Assembly: GCF_900094595.1 (NCBI RefSeq)
Contig: NZ_FMAD01000005.1
Location: forward strand, 62,001-126,000
Direction of reading: 5' to 3'
Source: Cupriavidus alkaliphilus
GTDB lineage: Bacteria; Pseudomonadota; Gammaproteobacteria; Burkholderiales; Burkholderiaceae
DNA length: 64,000 bases
How positions within the stretch are numbered: the stretch's first letter is position 1; the number at the start of each line of letters is the position of its first letter. The notes under the pieces are model-generated. The model worked only from the letters and a program-made list of their open reading frames with translations, was not told the DNA's origin and did no database searches. This document shows positions 1 to 9,065 of the stretch, in pieces. The position numbers and the translations under genes are program-made.

Positions 1-675
1 GGGCGCGCGCGGCGCCAGGCCGATGGCGGCGCCGGCGCTGGCACGCTGGTCGAGGTGCCGATGTTCGAATCGATGGTGGCGTTCAACCTGGTCGAGCACT
101 TCTACGGCCACCACTTCGAGCCGCCGCGCGGCCCGAGCGGCTATCCGCGCGTGCTGGCGCCATTGCGCCGCCCCTACCGCAGCGCGGATGGCCACGTCTG
201 CATGATGCCGTACACCGACGCGCACTGGCGCGACTTCTTCCATGCCGCCGGACGCCCCGAGCTGGCTGCCGATGCGCGCTTTGCCGACATCGCCGCCCGC
301 ACCGAGCATATCGAGACCCTGTACGAACTGACCGGCGAGATCGTGCAAGGGCACAGCACCGCGCACTGGGCGGCGCTGTGCGAACGCCTGCAGATCCCGG
401 TGGCGCGCATCAATGCGCTGGACGACCTGCAGGACGATCCGCACCTGGCCGCGACGGGCTTCTTCGAGACCGCCGAGGATCCCGCCATGGGCACGCTGCG
501 CTTTCCCGGCGCGCCGGTGCGTTTCGATGGCCAGCGCGCGCCGCTGGCCGTGCCGCCGCGGCTGGGCGAGCACACCAGGGATGTGCTGGCACAGGCCGGC
601 CTGGGTGCCGACGAAATCGAGCAACTGCAACGCAGCGGTGCCGCACGCTGTGCGACCGCCAGGGAGACACCATGA
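1..675 (+). CDS. CaiB/BaiF family CoA-transferase, C-terminal part (5' end outside window)
   Basis: The reading frame is open from base 1, so the gene starts left of the window; about 224 C-terminal residues remain. The sequence around VEVPMFESMVAFNLVEHFYG and the ending with LGEHTRDVLAQAGLGADEIEQL are typical of the C-terminal half of class III (formyl-CoA transferase type) CoA-transferases, which move CoA between carboxylic acids. The catalytic Asp lies in the missing N-terminal half. Its stop overlaps the start of the next gene (ATGA), so it is translationally coupled to the MaoC gene and belongs to an operon with two acyl-CoA dehydrogenases. The acid substrate cannot be told from sequence. 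Confidence 0.9.
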   Translation, partial: GRARRQADGGAGAGTLVEVPMFESMVAFNLVEHFYGHHFEPPRGPSGYPRVLAPLRRPYRSADGHVCMMPYTDAHWRDFFHAAGRPELAADARFADIAARTEHIETLYELTGEIVQGHSTAHWAALCERLQIPVARINALDDLQDDPHLAATGFFETAEDPAMGTLRFPGAPVRFDGQRAPLAVPPRLGEHTRDVLAQAGLGADEIEQLQRSGAARCATARETP

Positions 676-1133
676 CGCATGCACAACTGCCCCGCCTGGG
701 CCAGGGCTTCTACTGGCAAGACCTGCACGAGGGCCAGGCCTTCCGCACCTTCGCCCGCACCGTGACCGAGACTGATCTGGTCAACTTCATCTCGGTCACC
801 GGCATGGTCGAGGCCATCTTTATCGAAGCCGGCTACGGCGGCGGCGCGATCCAGGGGCGGCCGGTGCCGGGGGCGCTGACCTACGCGCTGATCGAAGGCT
901 TCATCCTGCAGACCATGATCCAGGGCACCGGGCTGGCCATGCTGGAACTCACGCAGCAGATCCACGCCCCGGTGCTGGTGGGCGACACCATCCACGCCAC
1001 CGTGACCGTGACCGGCATCCGCCCGACCTCGCGCAGCGGCCGCGCGGTGGTGGATTCGCGCATCGAGGTGTTCAACCAGCGCGGGGAGCAGGTCATGACC
1101 TATACCGCGCGCCGGCTGCTGGCAGGACGGTGA
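672..1133 (+). CDS. MaoC-like hotdog-fold acyl-CoA hydratase/thioesterase
   Basis: A 153-residue single hotdog-domain protein. The central stretch with GRPVPGALTYALIEGF and the strand pair VGDTIHATVTVTG are characteristic of MaoC/R-hydratase proteins, which hydrate enoyl-CoA esters. The start ATG at 672 overlaps the stop of the preceding CoA-transferase gene (ATGA). It therefore works in a CoA-thioester pathway with that gene and the acyl-CoA dehydrogenase pair downstream. The hydratase D-x4-H signature is not clear, so a thioesterase-like or non-catalytic role is possible. Confidence 0.85.
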   Translation: MTHAQLPRLGQGFYWQDLHEGQAFRTFARTVTETDLVNFISVTGMVEAIFIEAGYGGGAIQGRPVPGALTYALIEGFILQTMIQGTGLAMLELTQQIHAPVLVGDTIHATVTVTGIRPTSRSGRAVVDSRIEVFNQRGEQVMTYTARRLLAGR

Positions 1134-1198
1134 ACCCATGAGCTTGCGCCTCGATGGCATCAAGGTTGCGGCGTGCCTGCGTCTTCCCTCACCCCCTG

Positions 1199-1224
1199 CC
1201 CCTCTCCCGCAAGCGGGAGAGGGG
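1199..1224 (+). repeat. Dispersed palindrome, copy 1 (forward)
   Basis: CCCCTCTCCCGC, a two-base loop, then GCGGGAGAGGGG. It is preceded by CCCTCACCCC and followed by AGCAA, as in other forward copies. It pairs with the inverted copy at 1289. Confidence 0.9.
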
Positions 1225-1288
1225 AGCAAGCCTTCGGCACGTGAAGACGCGCACCCTGTAGCAAGACCTTCTCCAGCGACGGTTTTCT

Positions 1289-1312
1289 CCCTCTCCCGCT
1301 TGCGGGAGAGGG
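1289..1312 (-). repeat. Dispersed palindrome, copy 2 (reverse)
   Basis: An 11-bp stem CCCTCTCCCGC/GCGGGAGAGGG with a TT loop, followed by TTGGGGTGAGGG, the reverse complement of the left flank of forward copies. It lies about 90 bp from copy 1, in a BIME-like inverted pair. Confidence 0.9.
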
Positions 1313-1463
1313 TTGGGGTGAGGGCCGGCGTGTCGACAAGGTCTTGCGCAGCGGCGTGCCACCGCCTTCCTTCTTCCCCAGCCCGTCACCCGCAAGCGGG
1401 GGACGGGCGCACGGCGCTGGCATCTGGAACCGACTTCAAAGTATCAAGCCACAGGATTTCACC

Positions 1464-2624
1464 GTGACCGCATTGCTCTCCACCTTCACCCTCACCACAC
1501 TGCCGCCGCGCGCCGTCGCGTTCCGCGCCGAGGTGCGGGCCTTCCTGGAACAACACCTGCCGGCGCTGCCGCCGGAAACACGCGCGCGCTCGTGGATGGG
1601 CTTCGATGCCGCATTCAGCCGGGCGCTGGCCGCGCGCGGCTGGGTCGGCATCACCTTGCCCGCGCAGTACGGCGGCGCGGGGCTGGATCCGTTCTCGCGC
1701 TTCGTGCTGGTGGAAGAGTTGCTGGCCTGCGGCGCGCCGGTGTCGGCGCACTGGATCGCCGACCGCCAGAGCGGCCCGCTGATCCTGCGCTACGGCAACG
1801 ACGCGCAGAAGGCGCGCTACCTGCCCGCGATCAGCCGCGGCGAGGCCTTTTTCTGCATCGGCATGAGCGAGCCCAATTCCGGCTCGGACCTGGCCAGCGT
1901 GGCCACGCGCGCGGTGCTTCAGCCGGATGGCAGCTGGCGCCTGAACGGGCGCAAGATCTGGACCACCAACGCCGACCGCTGCCACTTCATGATTGCGCTG
2001 GTACGCACCTCGGGCACGCCGCAGGACCGTCAGGCCGGGCTGTCGCAGTTCATCGTCGACCTGCACGCGCCCGGCGTCACGGTGCGGCCGATCCGCGACC
2101 TGGCCGGCGATGCGCACTTCTCGGAAGTGACCTTCGACGACGTGGCGCTGGCGCCGGATGCGCTGGTCGGCAACGAAGGCAGCGGCTGGGAGCAGGTCAA
2201 CGCCGAGCTGGCGTTCGAGCGCAGCGGCCCGGAACGGCTGTATTCGAGCGTGGTGCTGCTCGACACCTGGCTCGACGCCCTGCGCCAGCTGCCGCCGGCG
2301 CGCCGCGACACCGTCACCGCGGGCCGCCTCGCCGGCCACCTGGCGGTGCTGCGCGCAATGTCGCTGGCGGTCACGGCGCGCCTGGCCGCGGGCGAAAGCC
2401 CGGTGGTCGAGGCAGCGCTGGTGAAGGACCTGGGCACCACCTTCGAACAGTCGGTGCCGGCGCTGGTGGAAGCCGCGCTCGGCGACGAACCGGCATTCGC
2501 GGCCGATGGCGCGCTGTATCGCACCCTGGCCTATGTGACGCAGATCGCGCCGTCGTACTCGCTGCGCGGCGGCACCCGCGAAATCCTGCGCGGCATGATC
2601 GCGCGCGGGCTGGGCCTGCGCTGA
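1464..2624 (+). CDS. Acyl-CoA dehydrogenase, catalytic (large) subunit type
   Basis: FAD-dependent alpha,beta-dehydrogenation of an acyl-CoA. The 386-residue product has the usual N-terminal helical domain, the middle beta-domain motif MSEPNSGSDLAS and the NGRKIWTTNA segment. It keeps the helix-G glutamate (AFERSG) that serves as catalytic base in isovaleryl/FadE-type enzymes. A GTG start at 1464 is chosen because the frame upstream is repeat DNA and the next ATG would cut the N-terminal helix. The following gene is a shorter dehydrogenase lacking this glutamate, so the two probably form an alpha2beta2 enzyme, as known for FadE pairs in steroid and dicarboxylate metabolism. Confidence 0.88.
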   Translation: MTALLSTFTLTTLPPRAVAFRAEVRAFLEQHLPALPPETRARSWMGFDAAFSRALAARGWVGITLPAQYGGAGLDPFSRFVLVEELLACGAPVSAHWIADRQSGPLILRYGNDAQKARYLPAISRGEAFFCIGMSEPNSGSDLASVATRAVLQPDGSWRLNGRKIWTTNADRCHFMIALVRTSGTPQDRQAGLSQFIVDLHAPGVTVRPIRDLAGDAHFSEVTFDDVALAPDALVGNEGSGWEQVNAELAFERSGPERLYSSVVLLDTWLDALRQLPPARRDTVTAGRLAGHLAVLRAMSLAVTARLAAGESPVVEAALVKDLGTTFEQSVPALVEAALGDEPAFAADGALYRTLAYVTQIAPSYSLRGGTREILRGMIARGLGLR

Positions 2625-2662
2625 TCCGGCCCCGCCGGCCGCCATCCTGAACGAGATTGCCC

Positions 2663-3661
2663 ATGCATAACGCTTACTCCGATGCCCTCGACGCGCTGCT
2701 GCGCGACTGCTGCACGCCCGCCACGGTGCGCGCGCTGGAACAGCAGGCCGACCCGCAGCCGCTATGGCAAGCGCTGCAAGACAGCGGCTTCGCCGACTGC
2801 CTGTTGCCCGAATCCGCCGGCGGCGCCTCGCTGCCGCTGCGCGAGCTGGCGCCGGTGTTGTTTGTCACCGGCCGCCACGCCCTGCCGCTGCCGCTGGCGC
2901 AGACCGTTTTTGCGCGCGCGCTGCTGCATGCCAACGGCGTCGCGCTGCCAGACGGCCCGATCGCGCTGGCAAGCCTTGACGACGGCGCCGCCGCCACGCT
3001 GGTGGCGGACGCCCGCCATGCGCAGTGGTTCCTGGTGCAGGACGGCGAGCGTTGCCTGCTGCTGTCCGCCGCGGCGGCGCGCGCCGAGGCCACCGGCGCG
3101 CACGGCGACCTGACCCTGCGCGTGCCGCGACCGGACGCCGCCGCGCCCGCGGCGTTCCAGCTGCCGGCCGGCACCGTGCGCACGCTGGGCGCGTGCCTGC
3201 ATGCGGCGCAACTGGCCGGGGCCCTGTCGCATGTGCTTGACGTTACGCTGCAGTACGCCAACGACCGCCAGCAGTTCGGCCGCGCCATCGGCAAGTTCCA
3301 GGCGATCCAGCACCAGGTCAGCGAGATGGCCGAGCAGGTCGCCGCGGCGCGGGTGGCGGCGCAGCTGGCCTGCGACAGCGACGGCGCCACGCCCGACCCG
3401 CTGCGCGCGGCGATCGGCAAGCTGCGCGCCAGCGACGCGGTCACGCCGGTGGCCGCGATCGCGCATGCCGTGCACGGCGCCATCGGCATTACCGAGGAAT
3501 ATGACCTGCAGCTCTACACGCGCCGGCTGCATGCGTGGCGCGTGGCGGACGGGTCGGAACGCTGGTGGAGCCGGGTGCTGGGCGAAGCGGTGTGCGCCGG
3601 GGACGGCCGCAAGGCGGTGGAACTGGTGCGCGACTGGTGCGAGCCGGCGCCCGCCGCCTGA
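2663..3661 (+). CDS. Acyl-CoA dehydrogenase, non-catalytic (small) subunit type
   Basis: A 332-residue acyl-CoA dehydrogenase-fold protein 38 bases after its partner. The C-terminal domain is clear: NDRQQFGRAIGKFQAIQHQ, then GAIGITEEYDLQLYTRR. The helix-G position reads ACLHAAQLAGA, with no catalytic glutamate, and the middle domain is short. These traits fit the structural subunit of heterotetrameric FadE enzymes. The ATG at 2663 is preferred over a TTG six bases earlier because ACGAGA lies at ribosome-binding distance. It is the last gene of the operon and faces the spoVR gene tail to tail. Confidence 0.85.
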   Translation: MHNAYSDALDALLRDCCTPATVRALEQQADPQPLWQALQDSGFADCLLPESAGGASLPLRELAPVLFVTGRHALPLPLAQTVFARALLHANGVALPDGPIALASLDDGAAATLVADARHAQWFLVQDGERCLLLSAAAARAEATGAHGDLTLRVPRPDAAAPAAFQLPAGTVRTLGACLHAAQLAGALSHVLDVTLQYANDRQQFGRAIGKFQAIQHQVSEMAEQVAAARVAAQLACDSDGATPDPLRAAIGKLRASDAVTPVAAIAHAVHGAIGITEEYDLQLYTRRLHAWRVADGSERWWSRVLGEAVCAGDGRKAVELVRDWCEPAPAA

Positions 3662-3700
3662 AGCGGCGGGGCCCGGGTCGCCGCCTGCCGGTCAGGCGGC
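3650..3700. terminator. Back-to-back hairpins between convergent genes
   Basis: Two perfect 8-bp hairpins flank the convergent stop codons: CCCGCCGC/GCGGCGGG (3650-3657, 3663-3670) and GCCGCCTG/CAGGCGGC (3680-3687, 3693-3700). There is no T-run, so intrinsic termination is only a possibility. Confidence 0.35.
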
Positions 3701-5245
3701 CAGGCTCAGCCCGCTGCCGTGCGGGCGGCGGTGGCGGCGCTCAGGCTTGCATTCGTACTTCAGCTCGGTGCGGCCGTCTTCATAGGCCACTTCCAGCCGC
3801 ACGGTAAAGCCCCACAGCCGGGTCACGTGCCGCACCACCTCATCGAAGTTGTGCGCCAGCGGCCGCCGGTCGTTCTGCAGGTGGCGCAGCGTCAGCGAGC
3901 GGTCGCCGCCGACATCGACGTTGGTGACCTGGATGTTGGGCTCCATGCTGGACAGGTCATACTGCGCCGCCATCAGCTGGCGGATCGCGCGGTAGCCCTC
4001 GTCGTCGTGGATCGCGGTCACGCGCAGCTTGCCCTCGCGGTCATCGTCCAGCACCGAGAACAGCTTGAGCTCGCGGATCACGCGCGGCGACAGGAACTGC
4101 AGCAGGAAGCTCTCGTCCTTGAAGTTGCGCATGGCGAAGTCCAGCGTCTTGCGCCAGTCGGTGCCGGCGATCTCGGGCGCCCAGCGATAGTCCTCGTCGG
4201 TCGGGTTCTCGCACATGCGGCGCAGGTCCTGGAACATCAGGAAGCCTACCGTGTAGGGGTTCATGCCGCTGTAGTAGGGGCTGTGGTACGGCGGCTGGTA
4301 GATGACGTTGGTGTGCGCCTGCAGCAGCTCCATCATGAAGGCGTCGTTGACCAGCTTTTCCTCGTACAGCTGATTGATGATGGTGTAGTGCCAGAACGTG
4401 GCCCAGCCTTCGTTCATCACCTTGGTCTGGCGCTGCGGGTAGAAGTACTGCGCAATCTTGCGCACGATGCGCACGATCTCGCGCTGCCACGGCGCCAGCT
4501 TGGGCGCGTTCTTCTCGATGAAGTACAGCAGGTTCTCCTGCGGCTCGGGCGGGAACGGCACATCCGGCTCGGCCGTTTCGTCTTCCGACGCCAGCGCGTG
4601 CGGGCGGTGCTTGGGCAGCGTGCGCCACAGGTCGTTGACCTGCATCTGCAGGTAGTTCTCGCGGTCGGCCTGGCGCGCCTTTTCCTCGGTGATCGACAGC
4701 TTCTTGGGCCGCTTGTAGCGGTCCACGCCGTAGTTCTGCAGCGCGTGGCAGGAATCCAGCAGCAGCTCCACCTCCTGCTCGCCGTAGCGCTGCTCGCACT
4801 CGGCCACGTAGTTCTTCGCGAACAGCAGGTAGTCGACGATGGCGTCGGCGTTGGTCCAGGTGCGGAACAGGTAGTTGCCCTTGAAGAAGGAATTGTGGCC
4901 GTAGCAGGCATGCGCGATCGTCAGCGCCTGCATCGGCATGGTGTTCTCCTCCATCAGGTAGGCGATGCAGGGATTGGAGTTGATGACGATCTCGTAGGCC
5001 AGCCCCATGTGCCCGCGCTGGTAGCTGCGCTCCGACGCCAGGAAGTGCTTGCCGTAGGACCAGTGGCTGTAGCCCACCGGCAGCCCCGCCGACGCATAAG
5101 CGTCGAGCATCTGCTCCGCCGTGATGATCTCGATCTGGTTGGGATAGGTATCCAGGCCGAATTCGCCGGCGATGCGGGAAATCTCGCGGTCATACCGGTT
5201 GATCAGCTCGAAGGTCCATTCCGAACCCGTGGACAGATAAGCCAT
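3692..5245 (-). CDS. SpoVR family protein (YcgB-like)
   Basis: A 517-residue protein of the SpoVR family, whose biochemical role is unknown. Family features include AHACYGHNSFFKGNYLF (about residues 111-127) and NEGWATFWHYTIINQLYEE (about 278-296), histidine- and glutamate-rich blocks that suggest metal binding. The start MAYLSTGSEW at 5245 has an AAAGGGG upstream; longer starts run into the neighbouring gene. It is the third gene of the prkA-yeaH-spoVR set, conserved in proteobacteria and linked to stationary-phase and nitrogen-stress responses. A 130-base gap separates it from yeaH. The C-terminus runs into a GC-rich hairpin shared with the convergent operon. Confidence 0.95.
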   Translation of the reverse strand: MAYLSTGSEWTFELINRYDREISRIAGEFGLDTYPNQIEIITAEQMLDAYASAGLPVGYSHWSYGKHFLASERSYQRGHMGLAYEIVINSNPCIAYLMEENTMPMQALTIAHACYGHNSFFKGNYLFRTWTNADAIVDYLLFAKNYVAECEQRYGEQEVELLLDSCHALQNYGVDRYKRPKKLSITEEKARQADRENYLQMQVNDLWRTLPKHRPHALASEDETAEPDVPFPPEPQENLLYFIEKNAPKLAPWQREIVRIVRKIAQYFYPQRQTKVMNEGWATFWHYTIINQLYEEKLVNDAFMMELLQAHTNVIYQPPYHSPYYSGMNPYTVGFLMFQDLRRMCENPTDEDYRWAPEIAGTDWRKTLDFAMRNFKDESFLLQFLSPRVIRELKLFSVLDDDREGKLRVTAIHDDEGYRAIRQLMAAQYDLSSMEPNIQVTNVDVGGDRSLTLRHLQNDRRPLAHNFDEVVRHVTRLWGFTVRLEVAYEDGRTELKYECKPERRHRRPHGSGLSLAA

Positions 5246-5375
5246 CTTCGCCCCTTTCGTCCGCGCAAGCCAGGCAGGCCGGTGCTTGCGGCACGGGCGC
5301 GCCGCCAGGTCCCCTGTCTTGCCAATATTGCCCTTCTTCACCGCGGCTTGCCGGCAATCGGCCGGCCAGCACTGA

Positions 5376-6638
5376 TTATGCCGCGCGTTTCTGGAACAGG
5401 TCGTGCAGCACCGGGTAGATCTCGTCCGCGCCGATGATGCGCTGCATCGCAAAGTGATCGAACTGGCTCTTCACCGTCAGATACTCTTCCCAGAGGTTCT
5501 GCGGCTCTTCCGATGCTACCTCCACATAGGCGTAATACTGCACCAGCGGCAGGATCGACTCGCGCAGCAGCCGCCCGCACAACTCGGAGTCGCCGGCCCA
5601 GTTGTCCCCGTCGGAGGCCTGCGCGCAATAGATGTTCCACTGGCTGGGCGGGTAGCGGTCGTGGATGACCTCCACCATCAGCTTCAGCGCGCTCGACACC
5701 ACGGTGCCGCCGGACTCGCGCGAGTGGAAGAAATCTTCCTCTTCGACTTCCTTCGCCACGGTGTGATGGCGGATGAACACCACGTCGATGCGCTCGTAGT
5801 TGCGCTTCAGGAACAGGTACAGCAGCATGAAGAAGCGCTTGGCCAGGTCCTTGCGGCTCTCGTCCATCGAGCCGGACACGTCCATCAGGCAGAACATCAC
5901 CGCCTGCGCCTGCGGGCGCTTCTTCAGCACGCGGTTGTTGTAGCGCAGATCGAGCTTCTCGATAAACGGAACGCGGTCGATGCAGGCGCGCAGGTGCCGC
6001 ATCTTTTCCATCAGTTCGAGCGTGCCCTCGGCGTACGGTCCGTCCTTCTCCAGTGCCTCGGCATAGGCCAGCTCCAGCTGGCGCAGGCGCTTCTGGTAAG
6101 GGCTGGACAAGGCGATGCGCCGCCCCAGCGAACTGCGCATGGTGCGCAGGATCGACAGGTTGGACGGGGTGCCGTCGATGGAATAGCCGGCGCGCACCTT
6201 GCGCACCTCGGCAATCTTGGCGAGGTGGCGCTTGGCCAGGTCCGGCAGCGCCATGTCCTCGAAGAAGAAATTGAGGAAGTCCTCGCGCGACAGCGTGAAG
6301 ACGAAATCGTCCTCGCCCTCGCCGCTGTCGCTGGCGCGCGAACCGGTCCCGCCGCCGCCCTGCTGCTGGCGGTCGAAGGAATCACCCTTGACGAACTTCT
6401 TGTTGCCAGGGTGAATCCACTCGCGCCGCCCGCCCGGGCCGTGGTGGAAGATCGGTTCGCTGATGTCCTTGACCGGAATGGACACCTGCCCGCTCTGCTC
6501 GATGTCCATGATCTTCCGGCCGGACACCGCCTTTGCCACCGCTTGCCGGATCTGCTCGCGGTAGCGCTTGATGAAGCGTTGCTGGTTGACGGCACTCTTG
6601 TTGCCGCCGTTTTCGCGCCGATCGATGACCGTAGCCAT
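5376..6638 (-). CDS. yeaH: DUF444/YeaH-YhbH family protein with von Willebrand A-like domain
   Basis: A 420-residue cytoplasmic protein. The N-terminus MATVIDRRENGGNKSAVNQQ and the glycine-rich linker QQQGGGGTG (about 91-99) are typical of YeaH/YhbH. A MIDAS-type motif DVSGSMDES (about 253-261) marks the von Willebrand A-like fold. In Escherichia coli the yeaGH operon encodes the PrkA kinase and this protein, and they act together under nitrogen starvation and stress. Here it starts 37 bases after prkA ends, consistent with one transcript. The molecular function remains undefined. Confidence 0.95.
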   Translation of the reverse strand: MATVIDRRENGGNKSAVNQQRFIKRYREQIRQAVAKAVSGRKIMDIEQSGQVSIPVKDISEPIFHHGPGGRREWIHPGNKKFVKGDSFDRQQQGGGGTGSRASDSGEGEDDFVFTLSREDFLNFFFEDMALPDLAKRHLAKIAEVRKVRAGYSIDGTPSNLSILRTMRSSLGRRIALSSPYQKRLRQLELAYAEALEKDGPYAEGTLELMEKMRHLRACIDRVPFIEKLDLRYNNRVLKKRPQAQAVMFCLMDVSGSMDESRKDLAKRFFMLLYLFLKRNYERIDVVFIRHHTVAKEVEEEDFFHSRESGGTVVSSALKLMVEVIHDRYPPSQWNIYCAQASDGDNWAGDSELCGRLLRESILPLVQYYAYVEVASEEPQNLWEEYLTVKSQFDHFAMQRIIGADEIYPVLHDLFQKRAA

Positions 6639-6675
6639 ATGTTGCCCTCGTTGAGAGACCCGTTCCGCGGCGCCG

Positions 6676-8598
6676 TTACGATGACTTTCTTACGCGCAGA
6701 TACCACTCCACCAACAGTCTCACTTGCTTGGGCGTGTACCCCTTCTCGACCATGCGGTTGACGAAGTTCTCGTGCTTGTCCTGGTCTTCGCGGGAAGACT
6801 TGGCGTTGAACGAGATCACCGGCAGCAGGTCCTCCGTGGTGGAGAACATGCGCTTCTCGATCACCATCCGCAGCTTTTCATAGCTGGTCCAGACCGGGTT
6901 CTTGCCACCGTTGTTGGCCCGCGCCCGCAGCACGAAGTTGACGATCTCGTTGCGGAAGTCCTTGGGGTTCGAGATACCCGCGGGCTTTTCCACTTTCTCG
7001 AGTTCGTCGTTCAGCGCGTTGCGGTCGAGGATTTCGCCGGTGTTGGGATCGCGGTACTCCTGGTCCTGGATCCACAGGTCGGCGAACACCACATAGCGGT
7101 CGAAGATGTTCTGCCCGTATTCCGAATACGACTCCAGGTAGGCGGTCTGGATCTCCTTGCCGATGAACTCCACGAACGGCGTGGTCAGGTACTCCTTGAT
7201 ATACGACAGCAGCTTGGCTTCCTGTTCCGGCGGGAACTGCTCGCGCTCGATCTGCTGCTCGAGCACGTACAGCAGGTGCACCGGGTTGGCCGCCACTTCG
7301 GTGTTGTCGAAGTTGAAGACCTTGGACAGGACCTTGAACGCGAAGCGCGTCGACAGCCCGTTCATGCCCTCGTCGATGCCGGCGTAGTCGCGGTATTCCT
7401 GGTACGACTTCGCCTTCGGGTCCACGTCCTTCAGGCTCTCGCCGTCGTAGACGCGCATCTTCGAGAAGATGTTGGAGTTCTCGGGCTCCTTGATGCGCGT
7501 GAGCACGGCGAACTGCGCCATCATCTTCAGCGTGTTGGGCGCGCACGGGGCGGCCGACAGCGAACTGCTGCGCAACAGCTTGTCGTAGATCTTGACTTCG
7601 TCGGACACGCGCAGGCAGTACGGCACCTTGACGATATAGATCCGGTCGAGGAAAGCCTCGTTGTTCTTGTCCGCCTTGAAGGTCTGCCACTCGGCCTCGT
7701 TCGAGTGCGCCAGGATGACGCCGTCGAACGGGATCGCGCCGAAGCCTTCCGTGCCCTTGTAGTTGCCTTCCTGGGTCGCGGTCAGCAGCGGGTGCAGCAC
7801 CTTGATCGGCGCCTTGAACATTTCGACGAACTCGAGCAGGCCGCGGTTGGCCAGGCACAGGCCGCCGGAATACGAGTACGCGTCCGGGTCGTCCTGCGGG
7901 AAGTCCTCGAGCTTGCGGATATCAACCTTGCCCACCAGCGACGAGATGTCCTGGTTGTTCTCGTCGCCCGGCTCAGTCTTCGAGATCGCGATCTGCGACA
8001 GCACCGACGGGCGCAGCTTCACCACCTTGAACTTGGTGATGTCGCCATTGAACTCGTGCAGGCGCTTCACTGCCCATGGCGAGGCAATGGTATTGAGATA
8101 GCGCAGCGGGATGCCGTAATCCTCTTCCAGGATCTTGCCGTCTTCTTCCGGTGAGAACAGACCCAGGGGCGACTCGTGGATGGGCGAACCCTTCAGCGCG
8201 TAGATGGGGATCTGTTCCATCAGCGCCTTGAGCTTTTCCGCGAGCGAGGACTTGCCGCCGCCGGGAGGCCCGAGCAGATACAGGATCTGCTTGCGCTCTT
8301 CCAGGCCCTGCGCCGCGTGCTTGAAGAACGAGACGATCTGCTCGATCGTGTCCTCCATGCCGTAGAAGTCGCGGAAGGCCGGATAGATGCGAATGACCTT
8401 GTTGAAAAACAGGCGGGACAGCCTGGGATCATGGTGGGTATCCACCAGCTCAGGCTGACCGATCGCGGCGAGCATGCGTTCGGCAGCGGTCGCGTAGGCA
8501 GTCGGATCCTTCTTGCAGATCTCCAGGTATTCCTGGATGCTGTATTCCTCTTCCTTGCGAGCTTCGAACCGCGTAGCGTAATGGCCAAAAATGTCCAT
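6676..8598 (-). CDS. prkA: PrkA family serine protein kinase / AAA+ protein (YeaG)
   Basis: A 640-residue protein of the usual family length. The N-terminal AAA+ domain has a Walker A GPPGGGKSS at residues 110-118. The C-terminal PrkA domain follows, with the distantly kinase-like region. PrkA proteins have been reported as serine kinases and, in some species, ATP-dependent proteases; the substrate here is unknown. It is the promoter-proximal gene of prkA-yeaH-spoVR. A 467-base gap upstream must hold the promoter. Such operons are often under RpoS or RpoN control, but no convincing -24/-12 element was found. Confidence 0.95.
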   Translation of the reverse strand: MDIFGHYATRFEARKEEEYSIQEYLEICKKDPTAYATAAERMLAAIGQPELVDTHHDPRLSRLFFNKVIRIYPAFRDFYGMEDTIEQIVSFFKHAAQGLEERKQILYLLGPPGGGKSSLAEKLKALMEQIPIYALKGSPIHESPLGLFSPEEDGKILEEDYGIPLRYLNTIASPWAVKRLHEFNGDITKFKVVKLRPSVLSQIAISKTEPGDENNQDISSLVGKVDIRKLEDFPQDDPDAYSYSGGLCLANRGLLEFVEMFKAPIKVLHPLLTATQEGNYKGTEGFGAIPFDGVILAHSNEAEWQTFKADKNNEAFLDRIYIVKVPYCLRVSDEVKIYDKLLRSSSLSAAPCAPNTLKMMAQFAVLTRIKEPENSNIFSKMRVYDGESLKDVDPKAKSYQEYRDYAGIDEGMNGLSTRFAFKVLSKVFNFDNTEVAANPVHLLYVLEQQIEREQFPPEQEAKLLSYIKEYLTTPFVEFIGKEIQTAYLESYSEYGQNIFDRYVVFADLWIQDQEYRDPNTGEILDRNALNDELEKVEKPAGISNPKDFRNEIVNFVLRARANNGGKNPVWTSYEKLRMVIEKRMFSTTEDLLPVISFNAKSSREDQDKHENFVNRMVEKGYTPKQVRLLVEWYLRVRKSS

Positions 8599-9065
8599 AC
8601 CTCACTCCCGTCAGAGTTCACGTCCGAGGCGTAGGTAGTGCTACCCCAAAGGCTTCGCGCAACGTTCGCGGTACACCACCCCGGCCTGGCGACCTGTCAT
8701 GTTGCGAAGTCTTTACTTCATCATAGTCAAATAACGGCGATGGTGGAGTCCGAGTTGACGACGCTGGCATCGATGCAACGGATGTTTCGGTGCTGCCTTC
8801 CCGCTGCATTGACTCCGGATGTTGCTGTCAGCTTTTGGCTGATTTTGACTCGGGCTTCGCCCCCGCGCGCGACGGGCCATTGACCATGCTTGTGACAAAC
8901 CTTACACCTTTCCCGCGATCCGTGCACATCCGGTTTTGTAACCATAAGCACAAAAGCCGGCACGGGTGCCGGCTTTCATTTTTGGGCAGGTTCTTATGCG
9001 TTTTGCACGGCTTGCGCGCACTAGCACACAGACAGTGCTGATAGCGCAGCGCCGGTGCAGGCGGC
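8599..9065. other. Intergenic region: prkA upstream region and a terminator
   Basis: No gene is visible. The part near 8600-8760 should carry the prkA promoter on the minus strand. An isolated TATGAT lies there without a good -35 partner. The 8953-8983 part is an intrinsic terminator serving the acyl-CoA dehydrogenase gene to the right. Confidence 0.5.
8953..8983 (-). terminator. Intrinsic terminator of the 9066-10253 gene
   Basis: A perfect 10-bp stem AAAGCCGGCA/TGCCGGCTTT with a CGGG loop (8953-8976). There is a T-rich stretch after the stem when read on either strand, so it can act bidirectionally. Confidence 0.8.

Larger units (their letters stand above)
1134..1463. other. Gene-free gap with three palindromic repeats and a possible gene remnant
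   Basis: This gap lies inside an operon. It begins with an ATG four bases after the MaoC stop, encoding MSLRLDGIKVA, which resembles the first residues of CaiB-type CoA-transferases, but the similarity ends at once in repeat sequence. Two good copies of the dispersed palindrome (1199-1224 and 1289-1312) lie in opposite orientation, and a degenerate third copy is near 1375-1410. No other gene is visible. Confidence 0.5.

Noticed and set aside
3719-5437. Long plus-strand frame opposite spoVR (and similar long antisense frames throughout)
   Set aside because: GC-rich codon bias opens frames on the opposite strand; the translations show low-complexity His/Arg/Ala/Gly-rich sequence with no family features and no start signals.
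8599-8760. Sigma-54 promoter for prkA
   Set aside because: No GG-N10-GC pair with TGGCAC/TTGC spacing was found on the minus strand; a TATGAT alone is not enough.
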